Source: Bacteroidales bacterium UBA3297 (GTDB lineage: Bacteria > Bacteroidota > Bacteroidia > Bacteroidales > Paludibacteraceae). Taken from it: DNA of 64,000 bases. The first letter of the stretch is position 1; each line of letters opens with the position of its first letter. Below the pieces are notes generated by a model. It ran no database searches and was not told the origin of the DNA. It saw only the letters and a program-made list of their open reading frames with translations. Shown piece by piece: positions 36,950 to 46,274 of the stretch. A program made the translations under genes and the position numbers. Where the stretch lies: contig DETD01000017.1 in assembly GCA_002362105.1 (NCBI GenBank), positions 1-64,000 of the forward strand. The letters are read 5' to 3'.

Positions 36950-38422
36950 ATGGAAGATAAATTATTAATTTACAATACGCTAACCCGTAAAAAGGAACTG
37001 TTTAAGCCATTGCATTCGCCTAATGTGGGCATGTATGTCTGTGGTCCGACTGTTTATGGCGATGCACACTTGGGCCACGCGCGTCCTGCCATAACTTTCG
37101 ATACGCTGTTCCGTTATCTCAAACACCTAGGCTACAAGGTCCGTTATGTGCGTAATATTACCGACGTGGGCCATTTGGAGCACGATGCGGACGAGGGTGA
37201 GGACAAAATTGCAAAAAAAGCCCGTCTTGAACAGCTGGAACCTATGGAGGTCGTTCAGTACTATACGGCCCGCTACCATAAGGCGATGGAGGCACTCAAC
37301 GTGTTGCCGCCAAGCATTGAGCCACACGCGTCAGGACACATTATTGAGCAGATTGAATTTGTTGATAAAATACTGAAGGCCGGTTTCGCTTACGAAAGCA
37401 ACGGCTCTATTTACTTCGATGTGCCTAAATACGCGAAGCAATTCCACTATGGCGAATTGTCGGGCCGTAATATCGAGGAAACGCTGGAAAATACCCGCGA
37501 ACTTGACGGACAAGATGAAAAACACCACAGCGTCGACTTCGCACTTTGGAAGAAAGCACAGCCTGAACATATCATGCACTGGCCTTCTCCTTGGAGTGAG
37601 GGCTTCCCTGGCTGGCACCTCGAATGTTCTACTATGAGCACCAAGTATTTGGGTGAAGAGTTCGACATTCATGGTGGTGGCATGGACCTTATGTTCCCTC
37701 ACCACGAGTGCGAGATTGCGCAGTCTACTGCTGCTCTCGGACACGAGAGCGTCCACTATTGGATGCACAATAATATGATTACCATCAATGGACAGAAGAT
37801 GGGTAAGTCGCTGGGTAACTTCATCACTTTGGATGAGTTCTTCACTGGCTCTCATGAAAAGCTTACTCAGGCTTATTCGCCAATGACCATACGTTTCTTC
37901 ATCTTGCAGGCTCACTACCGCAGTACTGTCGACTTCAGTAACGAGGCTTTGGTAGCAGCAGAAAAGGGATTGGCACGCCTGACCGACACTTACAACCGTT
38001 TGTTGCGCATCAAACCGTCGGCTGCCACTTCCGACAATGTTTCTGTCGCTGGCTTGCGTGAGAAGTGTGAAGAGGCTATGCAGGATGATTTGAACACGCC
38101 TATCGTAATCTCTCATTTGTTCGATGCCTCTAAGTCTATTAACCTTATTACCGACGGTAAGGCTACTATTTCTGAGGCCGATCTTGCTGAACTCAAGTCT
38201 ACGTTCGAAATGGTGGTGAACGATATATTGGGCCTCCGTCTCGAGGGTAGTGCCGCAGGCAATAATTCTGCCTATAAGGGGGCTGTCGACCTCTTGCTCG
38301 AAATCCGCAAGCAGGCTAAGGCCAACAAAGACTGGGCTACCAGCGACCTTATCCGCGACAAACTTGCCGCTCTTGGTTTCTCTGTTAAAGACACTAAAGA
38401 TGGTTTTGAATGGTCGCTTTAA
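36950..38422 (+). CDS. cysS: cysteinyl-tRNA synthetase
   Basis: A 490-residue class I aminoacyl-tRNA synthetase that charges tRNA-Cys. The HIGH motif appears as HLGH (40-43) and the KMSKS motif as KMGKSLGN (about 283-290). The Zn site that selects cysteine includes Cys31 and the LECSTM-HGGGMDLMFPHHE segment. The C-terminal DALR-like helical domain (about 330-410) and the tail are typical. It is a single gene with a clear terminator. Confidence 0.97.
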   Translation: MEDKLLIYNTLTRKKELFKPLHSPNVGMYVCGPTVYGDAHLGHARPAITFDTLFRYLKHLGYKVRYVRNITDVGHLEHDADEGEDKIAKKARLEQLEPMEVVQYYTARYHKAMEALNVLPPSIEPHASGHIIEQIEFVDKILKAGFAYESNGSIYFDVPKYAKQFHYGELSGRNIEETLENTRELDGQDEKHHSVDFALWKKAQPEHIMHWPSPWSEGFPGWHLECSTMSTKYLGEEFDIHGGGMDLMFPHHECEIAQSTAALGHESVHYWMHNNMITINGQKMGKSLGNFITLDEFFTGSHEKLTQAYSPMTIRFFILQAHYRSTVDFSNEALVAAEKGLARLTDTYNRLLRIKPSAATSDNVSVAGLREKCEEAMQDDLNTPIVISHLFDASKSINLITDGKATISEADLAELKSTFEMVVNDILGLRLEGSAAGNNSAYKGAVDLLLEIRKQAKANKDWATSDLIRDKLAALGFSVKDTKDGFEWSL

Positions 38423-38454
38423 TCTGATTTAGCAGTATATCAAATACTTTTTTG

Positions 38455-38488
38455 AATCCCGTTACTCTTACGAGTAGCGGGATTTTTT
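38455..38488 (+). terminator. intrinsic terminator after cysS
   Basis: A 13-bp stem with one G-T wobble (38455-38467 with 38472-38484), a TTAC loop and a run of T that starts within the stem. Confidence 0.9.
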
Positions 38489-38547
38489 GCTTTTCCCAAT
38501 AATTATTACTATATTGTGAAAAGATATAACTAAAACGATTGGCAATT

Positions 38548-38928
38548 ATGAAAAAAGAACTTAAACAGGAATATATTTTCAATAAGGTTCCTACCAATCT
38601 GCTTTGGAATAGTATTTCGACCGCTGACGGTCTGGCCGAATGGTTTGCTGACGATGTTGACGTTGAGGGCGATAACTTTACTTTCAGTTGGGAGACGGAA
38701 AAACAAACCGCGCTTCTCAAGCAAAGCAGAGTTGGGGTTTACGTTCGCTTCCACTGGATTGATGACGACGATTCTAAAACTTTCTTTGAAATGCGTATTT
38801 CTGTCGATGAACTTACGCGCGATGTGATTCTTACAATTACCGATATAGTTGATAGTGATGATTTCGACGATACGCTTGAACTGTGGAACTTGCAGGTAGA
38901 TTCTCTTAAAGAAAAGTATGGCGTTTGA
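38548..38928 (+). CDS. START-like (SRPBCC) domain protein
   Basis: A 126-residue cytosolic protein. Its opening MKKELKQEYIFNKVPTNLLWNSISTADGLAEWFADDVDVEG is a typical beginning for the SRPBCC/START-like fold, with the WFADDV segment marking the start of the hydrophobic cavity. The remaining beta strands and final long helix (about 105-124) complete it. This is the Bacteroidetes START-like family of unknown ligand. I prefer ATG 38548 to the TTG at 38539. It is followed, after a 86-base gap, by the LptF/G gene. Confidence 0.82.
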   Translation: MKKELKQEYIFNKVPTNLLWNSISTADGLAEWFADDVDVEGDNFTFSWETEKQTALLKQSRVGVYVRFHWIDDDDSKTFFEMRISVDELTRDVILTITDIVDSDDFDDTLELWNLQVDSLKEKYGV

Positions 38929-38980
38929 CTTTCGACTTTAAAAGTGCCTCGTAAAAGTAGATAATTATTTATTTTTAATC

Positions 38981-38988
38981 TAAATTTG
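38981..38988 (+). promoter_or_regulatory. -7 box (TAAATTTG) upstream of the LptF/LptG gene
   Basis: TAAATTTG lies 26 bases before the ATG at 39015, the head of a long co-directional run. Confidence 0.4.
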
Positions 38989-39014
38989 CAGTTCGAAGAT
39001 TTTAATTAGGAGAA

Positions 39015-40544
39015 ATGGGCATTAAGCGCTTAAACATATATCTTATCAAGGGGTATTTGGGCACCTTCATCGCAACTTTTTGTGTGTGCCTCTTCATTGT
39101 CCTCATGCAGTTTTTGTGGAAGTATGTAGGAGATATGGTGGGCAAAGGCTTATCGATTTCTATCTTGTTGGAGTTCTTTGGCTATGCTGCCCTTTCTTTG
39201 GTGCCTATGGCGTTGCCGCTTTCCATTTTGTTGTCATCGTTGATGGCGTTTGGAAATTTGGGCGAAAAGTTGGAGTTGTTGGCTATGAAGGCTTCGGGCA
39301 TCTCCCTCTTTAAAATTATGAAGCCTTTTGTCGGTTTTGTCTCTATTATCTCTATTGGAGCATTCCTCTATTCCGACTTTGTTTTGCCGGTTATCCAAGA
39401 CCGACTCTATATTCTAACCCGTTCTATGGTGCAGAAGTCTCCGGAAGTGGAAATTCCAGAGGGCTCGTTCTATCAGGGGGTTCCGGGTGTCAGTGTGTTT
39501 GTTGGCCATAAAGACCACGATACAAAACTGCTGAGAGATATTATGCTTTACGATTTTTCGGGTTCAAGCACAAACTCTAGCAACAGTGTGGCTGCCGACA
39601 ACATCTCTATTACGTGTGCCGACTCTGGCCGTATCGGCATGTCAGACGACCAGCAGAATCTGGTGCTGACACTGCATAATGGCGTCACTTTCGAGAATAT
39701 CCGCCAGCAGAACCGCCAACAGAATAACCGCTCGATTCCTTATCGACGAGAAAATTTCAAGTATAAGCAGATTTTTGTCGCTTTCGACAACTCGATGAAG
39801 ATGGTTGATGCCAGCATCACCTCTAACAAGTATGTGGGTAAAAACTTCAAGCAGTTGACGCATGTGGTCGACTCTTTGGCTGTTGTGTCGAAGGAACTGG
39901 CTGATAAGGATGTGAACCAGATGGTCAACGAAAGCTATTTTGAACGCACAGGAAGTAAGCAAAGGGTTAATCTTTCCTCATTGGGCGATTGCCGGAACTT
40001 CAATTTCCAGCAGTTGTTCGACAAGCAGTGCCGCGATGTGCAGATTACGGTGGTCGATGATGCGATTAGCCACAGCTATTCCACGTTCAATGTGCTTGAG
40101 TATATGTATGCGGAAAAAGACTATATGGTCGACCGTAATGCGCGCCGACACGATATAGAACGCCACCGCAAAGTGACGATGTCTTTGGCCTGTCTTCTGT
40201 TCTTCTTTATTGGAGCTCCGTTGGGTGCTATTATCCGAAAAGGTGGACTTGGAACCCCAATCGTAACATCCGTCTTAATCTTCATCCTCTATTATGTGAT
40301 AGATAATACTGGTTACAAGATGGCCCGTGAAGGTGTTTGGTATGTTTGGGCCGGTATTTGGTTAAGTTCTGTAATATTGTCGTCGTTAGGCGTGTTCTTG
40401 ACCTATAGGGCAGCAGCCGAGTCTACCGTAAATACAGAACGTTTGAAAGAGTTTGTATTGGGAATTGAGAAAAAATATAAGAATAGGAGACAGAACCCGC
40501 TGAGTGGGCTTGTGAAAATATATAATAAAATCGACGATAAATAA
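39015..40544 (+). CDS. LPS export permease, LptF/LptG (YjgP/YjgQ) family
   Basis: A 509-residue inner-membrane permease subunit of the lipopolysaccharide transporter. Three N-terminal helices (about 12-35, 50-85 and 98-118) are followed by a periplasmic beta-jellyroll of about 240 residues and three C-terminal helices. The segment SILLSSLMAFGNLGEKLELLAMKASGIS (about 74-101) is the family signature that contacts the ATPase. LptF versus LptG cannot be separated by eye. It is 2 bases before ribBA, so these genes are probably co-transcribed. Confidence 0.9.
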   Translation: MGIKRLNIYLIKGYLGTFIATFCVCLFIVLMQFLWKYVGDMVGKGLSISILLEFFGYAALSLVPMALPLSILLSSLMAFGNLGEKLELLAMKASGISLFKIMKPFVGFVSIISIGAFLYSDFVLPVIQDRLYILTRSMVQKSPEVEIPEGSFYQGVPGVSVFVGHKDHDTKLLRDIMLYDFSGSSTNSSNSVAADNISITCADSGRIGMSDDQQNLVLTLHNGVTFENIRQQNRQQNNRSIPYRRENFKYKQIFVAFDNSMKMVDASITSNKYVGKNFKQLTHVVDSLAVVSKELADKDVNQMVNESYFERTGSKQRVNLSSLGDCRNFNFQQLFDKQCRDVQITVVDDAISHSYSTFNVLEYMYAEKDYMVDRNARRHDIERHRKVTMSLACLLFFFIGAPLGAIIRKGGLGTPIVTSVLIFILYYVIDNTGYKMAREGVWYVWAGIWLSSVILSSLGVFLTYRAAAESTVNTERLKEFVLGIEKKYKNRRQNPLSGLVKIYNKIDDK

Positions 40545-40546
40545 AA

Positions 40547-41761
40547 ATGGAAAAAACTTCAAGTGTCAATACTATTGAAGAGGCTTTGGTCGACTTCAAG
40601 CAAGGAAAGTTCTTAATTGTTGTTGATGATGAGGACCGTGAGAATGAGGGTGACTTCGTTACCGCTGCCGAAACCATCGACGAAGAGAAGATTAACTTCA
40701 TGCTTAAGTTCGGACGTGGTGTCCTCTGTGCCCCTATTACTATTCAGCGTTGTAAGGAACTGAATATAACGAGGGAGGTGGAAGATAACACTTCTATTTT
40801 GGGTACTCCATTTACTGTTACTGTCGATAAACTGGAAGGCTGTTCTACCGGTGTTTCTGCGCACGACCGTGCCGCTACTATAAAGGCTTTGGCCGATCCT
40901 GCTTCTACACCTGCCACTTTTGGCCGTCCCGGACACATCCATCCGCTCTATGCGCAAGACAAGGGTGTCTTGGCCCGTGCCGGACATACTGAGGCTGCTG
41001 TCGATTTGGCCCGCCTTGCTGGACTGAACCCTGCGGCCTGCCTCATTGAAATTATGAATGAGGACGGTACTATGGCGCGTATGCCAGATCTTATAGAAGT
41101 GGCTAAAAAATTCAATATTAAGATAATCACCATACGCGACCTTATTGCCTACCGTTTGCGGAGCGAACGGACGATTGAGCGTGGCGAAGAAGTGAAAATG
41201 CCTACTAAATATGGTGATTTCAGACTGATTCCGTTCCGTCAGACTGATAACGGTTTGGAGCATGTGGCGCTTATTAAGGGTGAATGGGAACAAGGTGAGC
41301 CTATCTTGGTCCGTGTGCACTCTTCTTGTGCTACTGGCGATATTTTCGGCTCGTACCGTTGTGACTGCGGCGAACAGCTCCACATGGCTATGCAGCAGGT
41401 CGAAAAAGAAGGTAAGGGGGTTGTTCTGTATATGAACCAAGAGGGACGCGGCATTGGACTGATGAACAAGATCAGGGCCTACAAACTGCAAGAAAACGGA
41501 TACGATACGGTCGATGCGAATGTTCACCTTGGCTTTAAACCCGATGAGCGTGATTATGGTGTTGGTGCACAAATATTGCGCGATTTGGGTATCTCTAAGA
41601 TGAAACTCATGACTAACAATCCGGTCAAGCGTGTCGGCTTGGAAAGTTTCGGACTCGAAATCACTGAAATTGTTCCTATTGAGGTGGCTCCGAACAAATA
41701 CGATATCGAGTATCTTCGTACGAAGAAATCTAGAATGGGCCATACTATTTTTAACGTGTAG
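40547..41761 (+). CDS. ribBA: bifunctional DHBP synthase/GTP cyclohydrolase II
   Basis: A 404-residue fusion for riboflavin synthesis. The N-terminal DHBP synthase (about 1-205) carries DDEDRENEGDF and HDRAAT and makes the four-carbon unit. The C-terminal GTP cyclohydrolase II (about 206-404) carries the zinc cysteines in SCATGDIFGSYRCDCGEQ and the QEGRGIGL loop. Both halves look complete. There is no FMN riboswitch upstream; only 2 bases separate it from the LptF/G gene. pdxJ follows after 21 bases. Confidence 0.96.
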   Translation: MEKTSSVNTIEEALVDFKQGKFLIVVDDEDRENEGDFVTAAETIDEEKINFMLKFGRGVLCAPITIQRCKELNITREVEDNTSILGTPFTVTVDKLEGCSTGVSAHDRAATIKALADPASTPATFGRPGHIHPLYAQDKGVLARAGHTEAAVDLARLAGLNPAACLIEIMNEDGTMARMPDLIEVAKKFNIKIITIRDLIAYRLRSERTIERGEEVKMPTKYGDFRLIPFRQTDNGLEHVALIKGEWEQGEPILVRVHSSCATGDIFGSYRCDCGEQLHMAMQQVEKEGKGVVLYMNQEGRGIGLMNKIRAYKLQENGYDTVDANVHLGFKPDERDYGVGAQILRDLGISKMKLMTNNPVKRVGLESFGLEITEIVPIEVAPNKYDIEYLRTKKSRMGHTIFNV

Positions 41762-41782
41762 GGCTGGTTCGTTTGAAAATTT

Positions 41783-42493
41783 ATGACTAAACTTGTTATT
41801 AATATTGACAAGGTTGCTACCTTGCGCAATTCGAGGGAGGGTAATGTGCCCGATGTTTTGAAGGCGGCTACCGATTGTCAATTGTTTGGCGCCGATGCTA
41901 TTGCTGTTCACGCGCGTCCCGATGCAAGCCACGTCAAGTATGCCGATGTGCTTGATTTGAGAAATGTGGTGAACTCAGAATTCCATATCGAGGGTTATCC
42001 GAGCAAAGAGTTTATCGATCTGGTTCAAAAGGCTAAGCCTAACCAGGTTACTTTGGTTCCCGATGCGCTCGTCTCGAATGCCGGGTGGAATTTTGACAAG
42101 AATATTGACTTCCTGCGTGAGGTGATTGACGAAATGCAGCCTTTCGGGGTGCGTATAGCTTTGTTCGTCGAGCCTGATGCGGCTAGTGTGGAGATGGCTG
42201 CAAAAGTGGGTGCCGACCGCGTACAGCTCTATATGGGCGGATATGCCGCGACTTTTGAAAAAAATGCCAATGCGGCTGTCGCTCCTTATATCGAGACGGC
42301 GAAGGTCGCCCTCAATTTGGGGCTGGGTGTAAATGCTGGGCATGGATTGAATTTGCGTAACCTGCCTTTCCTGCATCAAAACATCGGTTGGCTGAAAGAA
42401 GTTTCTGTCGGTCACTCTTTTGTTTCCGATGCACTATACTACGGCTTCGAAAAAACCGTTTCTCTATATAAAGAATGTTTAAATCACGAATAA
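41783..42493 (+). CDS. pdxJ: pyridoxine 5'-phosphate synthase PdxJ
   Basis: Condenses 1-deoxy-xylulose 5-phosphate with aminoacetone 3-phosphate to pyridoxine 5'-phosphate. A 236-residue TIM barrel; VNIDKVATLRNSR at the start is the family pattern, and AIAVHARPD (about 33-41), TLVPDA, VGADRVQLY and the final NAGHGLNLRN and EVSVGHSFVSDALYYG segments supply the phosphate and substrate sites. It precedes exbB by 19 bases, an arrangement seen in related Bacteroidales. Confidence 0.95.
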   Translation: MTKLVINIDKVATLRNSREGNVPDVLKAATDCQLFGADAIAVHARPDASHVKYADVLDLRNVVNSEFHIEGYPSKEFIDLVQKAKPNQVTLVPDALVSNAGWNFDKNIDFLREVIDEMQPFGVRIALFVEPDAASVEMAAKVGADRVQLYMGGYAATFEKNANAAVAPYIETAKVALNLGLGVNAGHGLNLRNLPFLHQNIGWLKEVSVGHSFVSDALYYGFEKTVSLYKECLNHE

Positions 42494-42512
42494 AATCAGT
42501 TAAAGTAAGTAT

Positions 42513-43205
42513 ATGATTAACGTATTGTTACAAGTACAGGACTCTTTGGCTACTGCTGCTGGCACAGAGAGCGCTGCCGCCGAAGGTATGAATCTTTTCG
42601 ACTTGGCTTTGAAGGGTGGTGTCATTATGATTCCGTTGCTCTTTTTGCTCGGAATGTCGGTTTATATCGCTGTCGAGCGTTTTGTGGTCATTCGTCAGGC
42701 TGCAAAGAACGACGATGCTTTTATGAACCGCATAAAGGAATGCCTTACCGAAGGTAAAATTGAGGCGGCTACCGAACTTTGTGAACGTACCAATACTCCT
42801 TATTCGCGTATGGTTGCCAAGGGTATCAGCCGTTTGGGACGCCCTATGAACGACGTCCAGGTCTCTATCGAGAACGTGGGTAACCTCGAGGTTTCTAAGT
42901 TGGAGAAGAACTTGTCGTTGTTGGCTACTACTGCTGGTGGTGGCCCTATGCTCGGCTTCTTGGGTACTGTGTGCGGTATGATTCAGGCTTTCTACAATAT
43001 GTCGTCTGCTGGTAACAACGTCGACGTTACGAACTTGGCCGGCGGTATCTACACGGCTATGGTTACTACAGTAGCCGGACTTATTGTCGGTGTTGTGGCT
43101 TACTTCGCTTACAACTATCTTGTCTCTATGGTCGACAAGGTGGTCCGCGACTTGGAGGCCCGCTCTCTCGAATTTATGGATATTCTTAACGAACCTGCTA
43201 AATAA
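42513..43205 (+). CDS. exbB: ExbB/TolQ proton-channel subunit
   Basis: A 230-residue MotA/TolQ/ExbB family protein that with ExbD forms the proton channel energising TonB. Transmembrane segments lie at about 32-53, 145-165 and 179-200, with GGPMLGFLGTVCGMIQAF and AGGIYTAMVTTVAGLIVGVVAYF as the conserved channel helices. It is the first gene of exbB-exbD-tonB-tonB-like. The N-terminal 25 residues are Ala/Thr-rich and variable. Confidence 0.95.
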   Translation: MINVLLQVQDSLATAAGTESAAAEGMNLFDLALKGGVIMIPLLFLLGMSVYIAVERFVVIRQAAKNDDAFMNRIKECLTEGKIEAATELCERTNTPYSRMVAKGISRLGRPMNDVQVSIENVGNLEVSKLEKNLSLLATTAGGGPMLGFLGTVCGMIQAFYNMSSAGNNVDVTNLAGGIYTAMVTTVAGLIVGVVAYFAYNYLVSMVDKVVRDLEARSLEFMDILNEPAK

Positions 43206-43216
43206 AACCGATTGCA

Positions 43217-43642
43217 ATGGCTCTTAAAAGAAGAAATAAGCCCGATGCTTCGTTCAACATGTCGTCGATGACGGACTTTGTGTTCCAAATCCTCGTCTTC
43301 TTCATGTTGACTTCTGCTGTCGTGCATCCTAACGCAATTAAGGTCAATTTGCCACAAAGCAACACGCAGACCAAGGCTAAGCCGTTGGCTCGTGTCGTGA
43401 TTGACAAAGACCTCAATTATTATGTTGGTTTTGGTAGTGACAAAGAGCAGCCTATCCCATTCGAACAGTTGGAGTCTTGGCTCCAGAACGAGGCGGTTAA
43501 GGAACCTGACATGTATGTCGCCCTTTATGGCGAGACTACTGTCCCTCTGGGTGAGGTGGTGAAGGTGCTCAGCATTGCTAATGCCAATAAGTTTAAACTG
43601 GTCATTGCTACTCAGCCGCTCGAATCTGCCGGCAAGAAGTAA
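43217..43642 (+). CDS. exbD: ExbD/TolR biopolymer transport protein
   Basis: A 141-residue protein with one N-terminal helix (about 20-37), in which Asp20 (SSMTDFVFQILVFFML) is the proton-carrying residue, and a periplasmic domain with the LPQS beginning. It follows exbB after 11 bases and precedes tonB. Confidence 0.94.
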   Translation: MALKRRNKPDASFNMSSMTDFVFQILVFFMLTSAVVHPNAIKVNLPQSNTQTKAKPLARVVIDKDLNYYVGFGSDKEQPIPFEQLESWLQNEAVKEPDMYVALYGETTVPLGEVVKVLSIANANKFKLVIATQPLESAGKK

Positions 43643-43660
43643 GACCTAAATCGTCAGCTT

Positions 43661-44614
43661 ATGCAATTAGAAGAAAAAGCAAAAGTGTGGGGTGGCACGT
43701 TTACGGTCATTTTCTACATCCTATTGCTGCTTTTACTCTTATTTTGTTGCTTCGAACGTGTTGAGGTGAAGGAGGAAGATGGTGTGCCTGTCTCTATGGG
43801 TATGCCTGATATGGGTGGTGACGACCTCTTCGAACCTACACCTGAAAGCGAAGTCCAAGAAGTTGCCCAGCAGGCGCCTGCACAGGCTCCTACTCCTGCT
43901 CCTGCAACTCCGGCTCCTGCTGTAGCTCCTAACGTGGCTACGCAAGACCTGGAGCAGACCGCTGCTGTCCCTGCATCAAAAAAGAAGCAGGAAAAGACTT
44001 CTACACAGCCTAATGCTGCTGAAGAGGAGGCTCGCAAACAGAAAGAGTTGCAACGTCAGGAAGAAATCCGCAAGCAGAAAGAGCTTGCTGCCGAACAGGC
44101 GCGTATAAAGAAGGAAGAAGAGGCCCGCAAGAAGGCTGAGGCAGAAGCGATCGCCAAGAAAAAGGCTGAAGAGGATGCCATCCGACAGAAGGCTAGCAAT
44201 GCCGCTAATGTCTTTAAAAAGAAGAACACTGCTTCGGGTTCTGGCACCGATCCTAACTCTTCTGGTACTGGTTCTGGCTCCAAGCCTGGTACACAAGGTT
44301 CTCCTAACGGTACTCCTGGTGCGGGTGGTAATGGAGGCAAGGGTAACGTATGGTCGCTCGATGGCCGACAGATTGTGGGTACGCTGCCACGTCCTTCATA
44401 TACGGTTAACGAAGAAGGTTATGTTATTGTCGATATAACTGTTGATAACGATGGTAATGTGGTGGGTGCTGAAATCAAGAAGAGTTTCGGTATCACCAGT
44501 CCCGCTTTGCGTAATGCTGCTTTGCAGGCTGCTAAAAAGGCCAAGTTTAGTAGCAAGTCGGGTGGACATTTCAACCAGCATGGAACCATTACGTATAACT
44601 TTAAACTTAGATAA
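43661..44614 (+). CDS. tonB: energy transducer TonB
   Basis: A 317-residue TonB. The transmembrane anchor is at about 12-32. An Ala/Pro-rich spacer (about 70-105) and a Lys/Glu/Ala-rich predicted coiled coil (about 118-185) bridge the periplasm, followed by a Gly/Ser linker. The C-terminal domain (about 235-317) ends in DNDGNVVGAEIKKSFGITS and a GTITYNFKL strand, which bind outer-membrane TonB boxes. It is downstream of exbB and exbD, completing the energising complex. The next gene encodes a second protein with TonB C-terminal domains. Confidence 0.94.
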   Translation: MQLEEKAKVWGGTFTVIFYILLLLLLLFCCFERVEVKEEDGVPVSMGMPDMGGDDLFEPTPESEVQEVAQQAPAQAPTPAPATPAPAVAPNVATQDLEQTAAVPASKKKQEKTSTQPNAAEEEARKQKELQRQEEIRKQKELAAEQARIKKEEEARKKAEAEAIAKKKAEEDAIRQKASNAANVFKKKNTASGSGTDPNSSGTGSGSKPGTQGSPNGTPGAGGNGGKGNVWSLDGRQIVGTLPRPSYTVNEEGYVIVDITVDNDGNVVGAEIKKSFGITSPALRNAALQAAKKAKFSSKSGGHFNQHGTITYNFKLR

Positions 44615-44616
44615 GT

Positions 44617-45684
44617 ATGAAATTGGAAAATTTGAGGAATAGGGCGGTTCGCCCAGTCTTGGCTGCTTCTTTGCTTGCTTTCTCTGCCGCTTCTGCGTCG
44701 GCTGTCAATATTGTGGCTGACGGATGGTGGGGGCTCGACACCTGTATGGTTTCCCAACTGCCTAATGCGAAACATCCGACCTACAAGATGGATATCCGTA
44801 TGGCCGAGGGCGCTATTTTCAAGTTGTCTAAAGACGGTTCGGTTATATCCAATGCGAAGGTAGTCCTTTCGCCGGCTGTATCTGCTTCTTTCAAGTGGGA
44901 GACGGGTTCTGACGGCATTACTCCGGCACTTCGCTTTACCGGAAAGGGACATGTTGCCGAACTCTATTATATATGTGGAAACGGAAAAGACACTATCGCC
45001 TCAGCCAAGTCTGTGGCTTATGAGAATGTGCTTGCCGTGCCGGGCCGAACATTGGCCGGGCCATATCCGCGCAGAATTATCGATTCCAAGGAGTCGGGTT
45101 CTGTTGTGGTCGATGTCACTGTCACTAAGGCTGGTTATGTCGAGGGTGTGGCCATTGTCAAGTCGAACGGTGTAACCAATCCGCACGTTCGTAACGAGGT
45201 GTTGTCCGATGCCCTTCATCTTCGTTTCTCTCAGGGAACTGCTGACCAGAAGGGTTCTATTACCTATAACCTCTGTGCCGACGATTATAACGAGGCGCTT
45301 GCTGCGCAGCGTAAGCGTGAAATGGATGAGCGCCGCCGTCTGCATAAAGAGGAAAAAGTACGCCAAAATGCCAGCAGTAAGGTGGCTAATGCCTTCAGTA
45401 ACAACGCTAATTCGTTCGAATTGGCTGGACGTAAACTCGCAAAGGCCATGCCACAGCCTTCTTGCTCGGCGAAACAGAATGGCTGGGTAGAAGTTAATAT
45501 TACCGTCGACAACGATGGTAATGTGACGAAAGCGACACTGGGTCGTCGCTCAAAAGAAATCAACGACCAGGCTGTCTTCGATGCTGCTATTAATGCGGCG
45601 AAGGCGACAAAGTTCAATGCGGTCAATGTTACCGATATGCCTAACCAGTTGGGCACTATCACTTATCATTTTACTGCTAAATAA
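44617..45684 (+). CDS. periplasmic protein with two TonB C-terminal domains
   Basis: A 355-residue protein with an ordinary signal peptide (cleaved after about residue 29, SASA) rather than a TonB anchor, and no proline-rich spacer. Residues 33-142 form a domain that I cannot name but which clearly matches the N-terminus of the giant protein at 49337 (same WWG or WYG, KDG, W-E/Q-TGS and KDT motifs). Two TonB_C-like domains follow at about 146-220 and 268-353, both ending in a strand like GSITYNL or GTITYHF, joined by a basic linker (about 223-255). It starts 2 bases after tonB. It may modulate or compete with TonB; the function is not established. Confidence 0.82.
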   Translation: MKLENLRNRAVRPVLAASLLAFSAASASAVNIVADGWWGLDTCMVSQLPNAKHPTYKMDIRMAEGAIFKLSKDGSVISNAKVVLSPAVSASFKWETGSDGITPALRFTGKGHVAELYYICGNGKDTIASAKSVAYENVLAVPGRTLAGPYPRRIIDSKESGSVVVDVTVTKAGYVEGVAIVKSNGVTNPHVRNEVLSDALHLRFSQGTADQKGSITYNLCADDYNEALAAQRKREMDERRRLHKEEKVRQNASSKVANAFSNNANSFELAGRKLAKAMPQPSCSAKQNGWVEVNITVDNDGNVTKATLGRRSKEINDQAVFDAAINAAKATKFNAVNVTDMPNQLGTITYHFTAK

Positions 45685-45686
45685 TC

Positions 45687-46247
45687 ATGACAAAAGTTTT
45701 TGCATTCCTAATAGACGGCTTCGAACCTAGCGAGGCTATTGTTCCTATCGACTTTATGCGTCGGGCTAAGTTCGACGTTACGGTGGTTTCTCTTATGGGA
45801 CGCCGTCAGGTCGATGGCTCTCAGGGTATTTCGGTTGTTGCCGATGTGCTTTTCGAAGACGTGAAAGACCAGTTCGCCCAGGCCGACTTGCTGTTCCTGC
45901 CAGGCGGACCTCGAACTTCAAACTACCTTAATTACGCGGAGCTGAAGGAAGTGGTTATGGCCCACTACAATGCCGGTAAGAAACTGGCTGCTATTTGTGC
46001 CGCTCCTATGATTTTTGGACGTTATGGCATTCTTAAAGGCGAGAAGGCTACTTGCTATCCGGGGTTTGAGAAGGACCTCGAAGGTGCCGAATTCCTGCAC
46101 CAGCCTGTGGTCGTCTCTGGCCAGTTTATAACGGGAGCGGGCGCTGGTGCTGCTGTCTATTTTGGATTCAAGGTTGTTGAGGCACTTTCCGACAAACGTG
46201 TCGCAGATCTTATCCGTAATTCAGTAAACTACCAGAAGGAGGTTTAA
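45687..46247 (+). CDS. DJ-1/PfpI family protein
   Basis: A 186-residue cytosolic protein of the DJ-1/ThiJ superfamily. Glu14 and the nucleophile Cys104 in AAICAAPMI form the conserved pocket, and LPGGPRT marks the loop before it. The group includes deglycase and chaperone candidates (YajL/DJ-1); which reaction is performed is debated in the family and not decided here. It follows the tandem TonB_C gene after 2 bases and is co-directional with the CvfB-like gene. Confidence 0.92.
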   Translation: MTKVFAFLIDGFEPSEAIVPIDFMRRAKFDVTVVSLMGRRQVDGSQGISVVADVLFEDVKDQFAQADLLFLPGGPRTSNYLNYAELKEVVMAHYNAGKKLAAICAAPMIFGRYGILKGEKATCYPGFEKDLEGAEFLHQPVVVSGQFITGAGAGAAVYFGFKVVEALSDKRVADLIRNSVNYQKEV

Positions 46248-46274
46248 ATTACTTATTAATTTGATTCGTATTAT

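Noticed and set aside
40545..40547. FMN riboswitch controlling ribBA
   Set aside because: Only 2 bases separate the preceding stop codon and the ribBA start; there is no room for the aptamer and none of its conserved helices were seen.
40613..41932. 439-codon open frame antisense to ribBA and the start of pdxJ
   Set aside because: It is the mirror of a well-supported gene with strong codon bias; its translation has no recognisable domain and no start signals.
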